Assembly (NCBI RefSeq): GCF_021502675.1
Contig: NZ_JAKFHA010000030.1
Location: forward strand, 1-64,000
Direction: 5' to 3'
Length of the DNA stretch: 64,000 bases
Source: Yinghuangia soli
GTDB lineage: Bacteria; Actinomycetota; Actinomycetes; Streptomycetales; Streptomycetaceae
Under the pieces are notes generated by a model. It saw only the letters and a program-made list of their open reading frames with translations, had not been told where the DNA came from and did no database searches. The position numbers were made by a program, and so were the translations under genes. How positions within the stretch are numbered: the first letter of the stretch is position 1; the number at the start of each line of letters is the position of its first letter. Shown here piece after piece: positions 1-6,175 of the stretch.

Positions 1-273
1 CCCGAGGCCCCGAACCCTGAACCCCCGAAAACAACGGTTCCCCGCCCCACCGCACCCACGTGAACCCCGCCCGCACCACCGCAAGTTCATCCGTCGCGTG
101 CTGAGACATTTGTAATCCACGCGGCCGGGTTCGCAACCCGGGCGGACCGGACGGGCGAACCGCCTGCGGAGAACGAGCGAACATCTCGACACGCCGGTCA
201 TATTTTCTGACAAAAGGGAATCCGTCCTGAGCCATGCGGTTCGCCGCTTGTCACTCATGATCGGAAGTCGTAC
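1..273. other. Noncoding left edge and leader of the Cys/Pro-rich secreted protein gene
   Basis: No convincing coding frame is present. The last 80 bases before the GTG at 274 are less GC-rich than the rest (for example tcatattttctgacaaaa near 197-214), which is the likeliest place for a promoter, but I cannot assign -35 and -10 boxes. Minus-strand frames across this segment read as Gly/Arg-rich shadows of the Cys/Pro gene. Confidence 0.4.
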
Positions 274-609
274 GTGAACGGGTTCGCCAAGAAACTCCTG
301 GTCGTAGCCGCGCTGACCGGCGGTGCACTGACGGTGGGAGGCCAGGCCTTCGCTGCGCCGGCCGCCGCCCCCAGCACGGTCGGCACCTCGGTGTGCTGCC
401 CCTCCCCCACGCCGCCGCAGCACCCCTGCCCGCCGCCGCCGTGCCCGCCGAAGCCCTGCCCGCCGGTGGTCCACATCCCGCCGCCGTGCCCGCCGGTGAT
501 CGTGCTGCCGCCCATCCCGTGCCCCCCGGTAGTGGAGCACCCGTGCCCCCCGCCGCCGTGCCCCCCGCCGTGCCCGCCCAAGCCGTGCCCGCCGCACCAC
601 GGCCACTGA
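274..609 (+). CDS. Secreted Cys/Pro-repeat small protein
   Basis: A 111-residue protein of unknown family. Residues 1-28 form a clear Sec signal peptide: a lysine pair, a hydrophobic stretch, and AFA-A as the likely cleavage site. The mature part is almost entirely Pro and Cys, with about ten CPP triplets, eleven cysteines, and two copies of a block of the type HPCPPPPCPP...KPCPP. It ends in a short His-rich tail (HHGH). The in-frame GTG at 274 is used because the upstream ATG at 257 hits a stop after six codons. A strong hairpin follows at 645-676. The composition suggests a disulfide-rich or metal-binding wall or surface protein, but this is inference; no enzyme motif is present. The opposite-strand frames are Gly-rich shadows. 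Confidence 0.75.
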   Translation: MNGFAKKLLVVAALTGGALTVGGQAFAAPAAAPSTVGTSVCCPSPTPPQHPCPPPPCPPKPCPPVVHIPPPCPPVIVLPPIPCPPVVEHPCPPPPCPPPCPPKPCPPHHGH

Positions 610-644
610 ACCTGACCAGCCGCCCCTGACGGCCCAGGTCCAAA

Positions 645-676
645 GAAGGTGCCGGACCACCAGGTCCGGCACCTTC
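645..676 (+). terminator. Rho-independent-type hairpin after the Cys/Pro gene
   Basis: Perfect 14-bp arms (gaaggtgccggacc / ggtccggcaccttc) around a 4-base loop, starting 36 bases after the stop codon. As is usual in high-GC actinomycetes there is no long U-tract. Confidence 0.8.
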
Positions 677-829
677 GGCATGCCCGCCGCAACTCGGAGA
701 TCCGGCATTCCCACGGCAACTCGTTCACCCGCACCCGCCCCGCAGCGCCGTTCAACTCCCCGCTGCCACAGAGCCCTTCCCCCGACCCACGCCCCCCGAA
801 GACCCAACCACCCCCCACCGCTGCGTCGT

Positions 830-1102
830 TCAGTCCTCGAAGACGTCTTCACGGTGAGGCCACGCAGCCGTGTCAATGAGCGCCTCGGTGAACGCGGGAT
901 CGACATCGGGCAAAGCTCGGAGAAGACGTGCGAACTCGGCACTCTGAGCAGCAGTCATGCCGCCAAGATCCTCCGCCAGCGATTCCAGCCAGATGACGGC
1001 GAATCGAGGTTCAAGGACCTCATCCGGTACGTCCTCGATGGTCCAGGCGAGGTTGACCAAGGCCGTGGCCAACACCTCTGCCAGTGAACGCTTGTCGCTC
1101 AT
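830..1102 (-). CDS. Small acidic hypothetical protein
   Basis: A 90-residue protein rich in Ala, Leu, Asp and Glu, with predicted helices and no signal peptide or membrane segment. I do not recognise the family. The protein composition is sensible (acidic, few Arg/Pro runs), unlike the plus-strand frames over the same bases, which look like shadows. It reads in the same direction as the next hypothetical gene (1178-1582), 75 bases apart, so the two may be co-transcribed. The region sits just outside the left end of the decayed integrative element. Confidence 0.6.
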   Translation of the reverse strand: MSDKRSLAEVLATALVNLAWTIEDVPDEVLEPRFAVIWLESLAEDLGGMTAAQSAEFARLLRALPDVDPAFTEALIDTAAWPHREDVFED

Positions 1103-1177
1103 GCAGCCCCCTGGTCAGTCGATGGCATCATCCACGGTTTCGTGGCTGCACACCTGCCGTGCTCACGCCCAACTGCC

Positions 1178-1582
1178 CTACAGGTCGTCGCCGGGACAGT
1201 CGATGCGCGCAAGGACACCGGACTCTGCGTCCCTCGTCGTCCGAGGGAGGGCGACCTCGCGAAGCTTCCCGTCGATCATCATCCACAGGCCGAAGCAGTC
1301 GTCGTCCTCCACCCGGATCAACACCTGGACGGTGTGCGGGCACGTCCATGGGAGGGCCTCCAGGTCGGCCAGCAGCGCCGGCCGGTCAAGGTGGTCGAAC
1401 GTCCCGACCCAGACGGCCGCCGCCGGGTTCTTCCCGTCCCGGTTCCAATAGGCGCGGGCAGCCCCGTCGGTGACGAGAGTGAACGCCCCGGACCAGCCGC
1501 GAGCGTCGTCGCGATGCGTCAGGGGAGCCATGGCTTCGGCCTGCATGTCGGCACTGACGATGACGTCGGTTATCCGGCTCAT
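1178..1582 (-). CDS. Hypothetical protein
   Basis: A 134-residue soluble protein starting MSRITDVIVSAD. I chose the ATG at 1582 over one at 1615 because a GGGGA ribosome site lies about ten bases before it. The sequence has a mixed alpha/beta look with several Trp residues and the motif VWVGTFDHLDRPALLADLE. No family is recognised and no catalytic signature is visible. It lies upstream of the 830-1102 gene on the same strand and about 110 bases from the left attachment-site remnant. Confidence 0.6.
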   Translation of the reverse strand: MSRITDVIVSADMQAEAMAPLTHRDDARGWSGAFTLVTDGAARAYWNRDGKNPAAAVWVGTFDHLDRPALLADLEALPWTCPHTVQVLIRVEDDDCFGLWMMIDGKLREVALPRTTRDAESGVLARIDCPGDDL

Positions 1583-1692
1583 CGCGCCATTGTCCCCACG
1601 GGAACCGGCCGCCATGGGGAAACGACGAGGAGGCTGTCCGTTGGGTTTGGTGGCCCAACTCCCGCGCTTGTCCTTCGGGTTGGTTCCTCAGA

Positions 1693-1767
1693 GCAAAGCA
1701 AGAGGCCCCTTCGGCGTTCGAGTGGGCCTCTTGGCTGGTGCGCTCGACAGGATTCGAACCTGCAACC
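1693..1767 (-). repeat. Displaced tRNA-Arg 3' end and terminator (attachment-site remnant)
   Basis: Bases 1734-1767 repeat the last 34 bases of the intact tRNA-Arg at 5260-5293 with one mismatch. The preceding 1693-1733 repeats its terminator hairpin in diverged form, and the shared segment gcaaagcaagaggcc is identical in both copies. After 1767 the similarity stops abruptly inside the tRNA, before the anticodon arm. This is what a tRNA-targeting integrative element leaves at its far end: the element restores a whole tRNA at one side and displaces the old 3' end to the other. Confidence 0.85.
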
Positions 1768-1875
1768 ATGCGGCGCTTCCGGCCGGAGTGAACGAGTCTC
1801 CCGTCACCAACGTGACGGTGACACCGCTCCGAGCGAACGTCATTCGATCCTCGGTACGTGGGAAACGACCCGCCG

Positions 1876-2754
1876 TCAGGAGCAGTCGAACACCGTTTCG
1901 TACGGCCTACCAGGGCAGGTGGAACACACGAATACGTAAACTCCCCCGGCATCGCCGAGCACCAAGTCGGTAGGGTTCTTCACTGTGTTCCAGACATCGC
2001 CCCCCGCCTGGTCTTCGACGGGGATCCAGCGAGGGCTGTCTTCACCATCGAACTCGTTGCTCTCGACAGTGATCAGGTGGTCCATCACTCGGCCGCAGGC
2101 ACACCGGGGCCATTGCGGATCCTGGGTCCAGCCCGGGTAACCGCCGAGTTTGACCCCGGGCGCCACTGACAGGTCGTACCAGTACGACCACCCGGTCTCC
2201 TTCTCCAACTCCTCGGCGATCGCCTGCACCTCGTCGGCCTGACTTTGTGTCATGTCGTACGACGGGTACTCCATGACGCGTTCCGGGTGTAGAACACATG
2301 GAACAGGCAGCGCACCGCCATCGGCTCCCTCGGGCGGTTCCGGGAACTCCGTCATGGGGGCGGAGACATCCGCTGAATCCCGCCAAAAGACTTGAGCCAT
2401 CGGGCCGTAGTACGGCGCGTGGTGGAACGGGCACCACAGAACCTGAAGCAGATCCGTACCCGGCGGAAACGGAACATCCGACGAAGCCGGCAAGTCCCGG
2501 GCGTAGACCTGGACGACGGGCACCAACGGCACTGGGCCATCATCGAGCGGCAAAACCCCAAAGTCTTCGTGGTCGTGGGCGCATGTTGGCCACAGCTCGG
2601 TGCTCGGCCACAACAACGGTCCACCCACGGAACTGTCGCAGACCTCTGGGGTACCAACACGGGGGTGCAGCCGCGTTGTCCAGCGCGCCGACGGAAGAAG
2701 CGACGGTATCCAGTTCGCCAGATCGACAGGAATGGACGGCGTAGTCCGAGACAT
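1876..2754 (-). CDS. YwqG/DUF1963-like protein
   Basis: A 292-residue soluble protein. The C-terminal half shows features typical of the DUF1963/YwqG group: a GGYPGWTQDPQWP segment, then PRCACGRVMDHLITVES, and a final CSTCPG pair near the C-terminus that could bind metal together with the earlier CAC cysteines. The N-terminal part carries a WPTCAHDHEDFGVLPL-type segment. The biochemical role of this family is not established. It lies inside the decayed element as the last of a series of minus-strand genes. The start is ATG at 2754. Assignment to the family rests on motif memory, not on a profile search. Confidence 0.7.
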   Translation of the reverse strand: MSRTTPSIPVDLANWIPSLLPSARWTTRLHPRVGTPEVCDSSVGGPLLWPSTELWPTCAHDHEDFGVLPLDDGPVPLVPVVQVYARDLPASSDVPFPPGTDLLQVLWCPFHHAPYYGPMAQVFWRDSADVSAPMTEFPEPPEGADGGALPVPCVLHPERVMEYPSYDMTQSQADEVQAIAEELEKETGWSYWYDLSVAPGVKLGGYPGWTQDPQWPRCACGRVMDHLITVESNEFDGEDSPRWIPVEDQAGGDVWNTVKNPTDLVLGDAGGVYVFVCSTCPGRPYETVFDCS

Positions 2755-2912
2755 CAGTGATGCTCCGTGCTCGTCGGGACAGGCGGAGCGAGCGTACGAC
2801 GAGCCCCCGACAACACACAGGACACGGCTCCCAACTGAAGCGGCTCCGGAGTGCGGTCCTCTCCCGCGAGTTCCCGCAACTCAAAGGCATGATCGGCGTG
2901 AGCACTCCTCGC

Positions 2913-3245
2913 TCATACCGTGCCCATACCGAGCGGGGGTTCCACCGTCCGGCCGTCCAGGACCTCGATCGCCAGTACCGCGGCGCCGGCGCTGTCCACG
3001 TCGAGCCAGAAGACTGGCTCCTCCGTGGGGAGCATGACCATGAGGCCGCTGACGCGTCTTCTGCTGTCCGTGCTCAGGGCTCTGCACGTTGGGGTGCACA
3101 GGCAGCGTCCGTAATAGCGAAGTCCCGCGAACTGCTCGGCGAACGCCTCGTCGCTTTCAGCGTGCAGCATCTTGACGATCTCATCGGTCATCTCCGGGAA
3201 CGCCTCGCGAAACAAGGCCACTTCGCCAATGCTGCGCTCTGCCAT
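2913..3245 (-). CDS. Hypothetical protein in the decayed element
   Basis: A 110-residue protein starting MAERSIGEVALF. A TTG at 3308 would overlap the stop of the upstream gene as TTGA and would add a basic 21-residue extension (MKRHRASEP...); I prefer the ATG because that extension looks non-native, but coupling from the TTG is possible. The middle holds GRCLCTPTCR, with three closely spaced cysteines, followed by a beta-rich end with PVFWLDVDSAG. No family is recognised. It lies in line with the genes upstream (3305-3601) and downstream (1876-2754). Confidence 0.55.
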   Translation of the reverse strand: MAERSIGEVALFREAFPEMTDEIVKMLHAESDEAFAEQFAGLRYYGRCLCTPTCRALSTDSRRRVSGLMVMLPTEEPVFWLDVDSAGAAVLAIEVLDGRTVEPPLGMGTV

Positions 3246-3304
3246 AGGCAAACGGTAGGTCCGCGCCGGTTTCGCGATCACGGGTTCCGAAGCCCGGTGT
3301 CGCT

Positions 3305-3601
3305 TCAAATGTCGACCTCGTTGCCGTGCTTATCCCAGACTCGGGGGAGAACCAGCGCGAAGAACTGGATGGACTCAGGATGGTGCACAACTTCGACCTG
3401 TGGGTCTTGGTCGTTGTTGTCCCATTCCATGGTGACGGTCATGTGTGGCTCCAAGTCCACCTCGGTCGCCCACGGTTCAAAGATCAGCTTCACCGGAGTA
3501 TCCCAGGTGCCAACCGTCATCCGTAAGGGCGTCCGAGTCTTCTGGCCCGTCTCGTCATCCATGAGCATCCTCACCCAATAATGATCGTTGCGCAGCAGCA
3601 T
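3305..3601 (-). CDS. Hypothetical protein in the decayed element
   Basis: A 98-residue acidic, beta-rich protein beginning MLLRNDHYWVRML. A longer start at 3640 would run back into the previous gene and adds a poor N-terminus, so the ATG at 3601 is preferred. The body shows alternating hydrophobic residues (VKLIFEPW, MTVTMEWDNNDQDPQVEVV) and no catalytic motif. It begins right at the end of the 3603-4090 reading frame, so the genes look like one transcription unit. Unknown family. Confidence 0.6.
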   Translation of the reverse strand: MLLRNDHYWVRMLMDDETGQKTRTPLRMTVGTWDTPVKLIFEPWATEVDLEPHMTVTMEWDNNDQDPQVEVVHHPESIQFFALVLPRVWDKHGNEVDI

Positions 3602-3602
3602 C

Positions 3603-4090
3603 TCAGCTGCGTTCCCAGATCGTGAGGCGCATGCGCGCATGGCGCTCGATGCTGGAGATCGCAGTCACGGTGCCTCCCACCACGCGCCCGCCCTCGGTGG
3701 ACAGGCAGGCTTGCGTCCCGGATTCGACGGCGATGGAATCGCCAGTCTTGCCGTGAGTACTGAGTCGTGCGGAGCAGGCCTCGTAACTCAGCGGGATCTC
3801 CTTCGGCAGCGTGACTATGCGCGCGCCGCCGAGCGGCTTCAGGCGGACCGAATCATCGCGCCAGACGCCGGCACCGGCAGACCACGTGCGACCTGGTGGA
3901 GCCTGATCCAGGTCGGTGAACTCGTACATCGCCAGGAGTTCACCCTCCCAACGCACGATGGGCGGTCCGTCGGCACTGGGTGTGTCCCACCTGTGGCGGG
4001 CGCAGCACCTGCGGGTCCTGCCTGCTCGTCGTAGCGGTTGTCTGCAACGTACACCAGAACCGCGATCGTGCCTGGCGATTCCCTCGTCAT
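3603..4090 (-). pseudogene. Hypothetical gene, apparently frameshifted
   Basis: Two overlapping frames on the same strand each look like half of one protein. From an ATG at 4090 one frame reads MTRESPGTIAVLVYVADNRY, a plausible N-terminus. Around 4020-3970 sensible coding passes to another frame, which reads WDTPSADGPPIVRWEGELLA and continues through MYEFTDLDQAPPGRTW to a stop at 3603. The second frame alone could start at ATG 3929 and give 108 residues. A single indel between about 4020 and 3970 would join the two. No family is recognised. This fits decay of the surrounding integrative element, but a sequencing error would look the same. Confidence 0.5.
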
Positions 4091-4250
4091 TCGATCCCCC
4101 GTGTGCCGCGCGACTCTGCGTCGATCCAACCAGAAGGCTTCTTCGCTGTGTCTGGAGCGATGCACACCCTCGCTGCCCGGCGGGTGGGGCCACGCCGTGA
4201 CCGGCGGCCACGCCGCACGCGCGGCGGGGCCCGGCCGAGTCGGGCGACCG

Positions 4251-4270
4251 GCGCGCCGCTTGCGGCGCGC
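4251..4270 (-). terminator. Short GC-rich hairpin downstream of the 4358-4915 gene
   Basis: Nine-bp perfect arms (gcgcgccgc / gcggcgcgc) with a 2-base tt spacer, 88 bases after the stop of the minus-strand gene ending at 4358. The surrounding stretch, roughly 4200-4300, is extremely GC-rich and I see no gene in it. Confidence 0.45.
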
Positions 4271-4357
4271 GGCGCCGTACGCGTGCGCGGATTGACCGCG
4301 GCTCGGAGCGCACCACGCAGCATCAGTCGTCGTACGCCTGTTGGTGCAACCGGCTGC

Positions 4358-4915
4358 TCAGCGCAGGTACAGGGCTGCCCCGGGGATGGTGTCGAACATG
4401 GTGTTGGCCCAGTAGTGCGTTCTGCTGAAGATCGCACGGGACAGGTCCAGTTCACCGACCTGTTGAGGGAGCGTCAGGATTCCCAGGTCGTCGGCACTGA
4501 TGACCCCGTCCGGGCTCAACCGGATCTCTCTGTCGGTGCGTTCCAGATAGCCGATGAGCTCGCGTTGGAGATCCATGGCGGGCCGGCCTATGAGCTCCAT
4601 CCCGTCGAAGGTGACCCGCGGACCGGTTCCTGCGTCGACCGCGACACACGTCAGGGCCGCATCGATGTAGAAGGCGTCGACGTCAGTTTGGTGCATGGGC
4701 CTACCCGCTCTGCGGAACCTCGTGCGGGTCTGAGGGAGCAAGCCGAAGTCGCCAAGGCGCTCGAAAGAACCGCAGACGAACCCTGCTTCGTACATGGCGG
4801 CGACAGCTGTTTCAGGGAGCATCCCGAAGTGCAGCGGGCCGACACGTTCAAGCGCCTTGTACTCCCAGTACGTCTGGTCGGCCTCGGGCGAGCCCGGATC
4901 TCGATCCAGCCGCAT
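4358..4915 (-). CDS. Hypothetical protein in the decayed element
   Basis: A 185-residue soluble, acidic protein beginning MRLDRDPGSPEADQTYWEYK. It includes GPLHFGMLPETAVAAMYEAG, a short alpha/beta N-terminal unit, and a C-terminal part predicting alternating strands (LDLSRAIFSRTHYW). No signal peptide or membrane segment is seen. I do not recognise the family and see no catalytic signature. It is the first gene of the minus-strand set inside the element and abuts the integrase remnant that runs the other way. The composition is natural and the frame is intact. Confidence 0.7.
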   Translation of the reverse strand: MRLDRDPGSPEADQTYWEYKALERVGPLHFGMLPETAVAAMYEAGFVCGSFERLGDFGLLPQTRTRFRRAGRPMHQTDVDAFYIDAALTCVAVDAGTGPRVTFDGMELIGRPAMDLQRELIGYLERTDREIRLSPDGVISADDLGILTLPQQVGELDLSRAIFSRTHYWANTMFDTIPGAALYLR

Positions 4916-4960
4916 GCGTGTACCTCCTGGCTGGCCCGACAGTTGCCTCGGCAGCTGCTG

Positions 4961-5191
4961 CGGGGTTGGTTACCGGAGTTGGCGGCCCTGCTCGTGCGGC
5001 ACCGCGCCGAGCAGAAGAAGGTGAGTGAGCGCCTCGGCGAGGCCTGGCACGAGCACGGGCTGATCTTTCCGAGCAAGGTCGGGACGCCGCTCGCCCCGGA
5101 CAACTTCTCGCACGAAGGCCGGCCGCGGGCACTGGCACCCGCACGAGCTTCAACACTCGGGCGCGTCGCCCCCCGGGAACCCAACTCCTGA
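4961..5191 (+). pseudogene. Tyrosine-recombinase (phage-type integrase) remnant
   Basis: The plus-strand frame reads LPELAALLVRHRAEQKK and then WHEHGLIFPSKVGTPLAPDNF, the segment that in actinobacterial tyrosine integrases precedes the conserved HxLRH box. After FSH the frame breaks. In a neighbouring frame HWHPHELQHSGAS follows, which is the HELRHSGAS box with R changed to Q, and then the sequence jumps to a tail resembling the usual integrase C-terminus. The N-terminal domain, the rest of the catalytic domain and the final Tyr motif are absent. Its position directly beside the tRNA-Arg 3' end is where an integrase gene normally sits. It cannot encode an active enzyme. Confidence 0.8.
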
Positions 5192-5225
5192 GCCTGGCTC
5201 CCAAATTGGCTCCCACCGCAAAGCA

Positions 5226-5257
5226 AGAGGCCCTCTCGGTCATCCGAGAGGGCCTCT
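5226..5257 (-). terminator. Terminator of tRNA-Arg
   Basis: Perfect 14-bp arms (agaggccctctcgg / ccgagagggcctct) around a 4-base loop, starting five bases past the tRNA 3' CCA on the minus strand. A diverged copy of this hairpin is at 1701-1731. Confidence 0.85.
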
Positions 5258-5261
5258 GAGC

Positions 5262-5337
5262 TGGTGCGCTCGGCAGGATTCGAACCTGCAACCTTTTGAT
5301 CCGTAGTCAAATGCTCTATCCGTTGAGCTACGAGCGC
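5262..5337 (-). tRNA. tRNA-Arg (anticodon ACG)
   Basis: A full cloverleaf can be drawn. The acceptor stem is gcgctcg paired with cgagcgc. The D-arm lies around gctcaacggatagagc. The anticodon stem is tttga/tcaaa with loop ctacgga, giving anticodon ACG (read as ICG). The T-arm is gcagg-ttcgaat-cctgc. CCA is encoded, with A as discriminator base. The gene is intact although it is the attachment site of the element on its 3' side, and the 3' end was probably supplied by the element. Confidence 0.97.
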
Positions 5338-5900
5338 TTGTCGTTGCGACGAGAAGAACAATACAGGATCCGTGGCCGGGGCTGAAATCGATTGTCTGAC
5401 TAGGTGGGGATACGGGGTCTGACCTGCGGTTTTTGGTGTGGACGGCGGGGTGGGGAGGGGTTGGCGGGCGTTGGCGGGAAGGTGTCTGCGCGGGGGTCCG
5501 AAGGAAGTTGGAGGGGCGGCAGGTGGTGGGGGTGTACGGCCGCCTAGGGGTGGGCGGGTGCGGAAGGTCGACGGCCGGCGGTGGGGGTGGGTGCGGAAGG
5601 TCGGCGGCCGGCAGTGGGTGGGGTGGGTCGGCGGTGGGCGGCGGGTGGGCGGCCGGCGGTGGGTGGTCGGCGGTCGGTGGGTGGGGCGGGCGTGGGGGTG
5701 GGGAGGGGCTGGGGTGTTCGCTTAGAGCGGAAAGTCGGGTTGGGGTGGGGGTGGGGAGACGTGGGGTTTGTGCGGCATAGATCACATCGGGGGGCGAGGG
5801 GCGATGTGGGGTGGGAGGAAAGGGAGTTGACGGACAATTAGGGCGTGGTGGTACTGAGGGTGGCGGTTTGGGTGCGGAGCGTGGTGGGTGGGGATGCAAA
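5338..5900. other. Gene-free spacer with an extreme G-rich, C-poor strand
   Basis: Between the two tRNA genes there is no believable gene. From about 5430 to 5760 the plus strand is made almost entirely of G and T runs, with dozens of GGG and GGGG tracts and reiterated ggcggtggg / gggtgggcgg motifs. Frames across it are low-complexity Gly/Val/Trp or Pro/Thr runs. The many closely spaced G-runs could form G-quadruplexes on the plus strand. Confidence 0.7.
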
Positions 5901-5931
5901 ACGGCCCGTCCGGTTGGACCGGACGGGCCGT
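5901..5931 (-). terminator. Terminator of tRNA-Ser
   Basis: Perfect 13-bp arms (acggcccgtccgg / ccggacgggccgt) with loop ttgga, followed on the minus strand by a short T run (tttt at 5898-5901 read in reverse). It lies directly downstream of tRNA-Ser. Confidence 0.9.
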
Positions 5932-5937
5932 GAAGTG

Positions 5938-6028
5938 CGGAGGCTCCGGGATTTGAACCCGGGATGGGGTTGGTTACCCAAACCGCATTAGCAGTGCGGC
6001 GCCATAGACCAGACTAGGCGAAGCCTCC
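5938..6028 (-). tRNA. tRNA-Ser (anticodon GCT)
   Basis: A long-variable-arm tRNA of 91 bases. The acceptor stem is ggaggct / agcctcc with discriminator G, the anticodon stem is ccgca / tgcgg with loop ctgctaa (anticodon GCT, reads AGC/AGU), the variable arm is tttgggtaaccaacc, and the T-arm is tcccgggttcaaatcccgg. CCA is not encoded. Confidence 0.97.
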
Positions 6029-6175
6029 ATCGGTGTATCCCGACGGCGGACAGATTACCTGGCCGGTCAACGAGACCGCAAAAAGAATGGGATAGTCGGT
6101 CGTGACATGCCTCGGGGGGACGGGCAGGATGGGCCGTCGGCGGAGTCCAGGGGACGTTGAGGAGGTACGCGCTTC

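Noticed and set aside
251..818. Two long minus-strand Gly-rich frames over the Cys/Pro gene
   Set aside because: They are mirror frames of a repetitive GC-rich gene; the plus-strand frame has the signal peptide and terminator.
5240..5899. Pro/Thr-rich minus-strand frame over the G-rich spacer
   Set aside because: Low-complexity translation of a G-skewed tract that also overlaps tRNA-Arg; no start context or domain.
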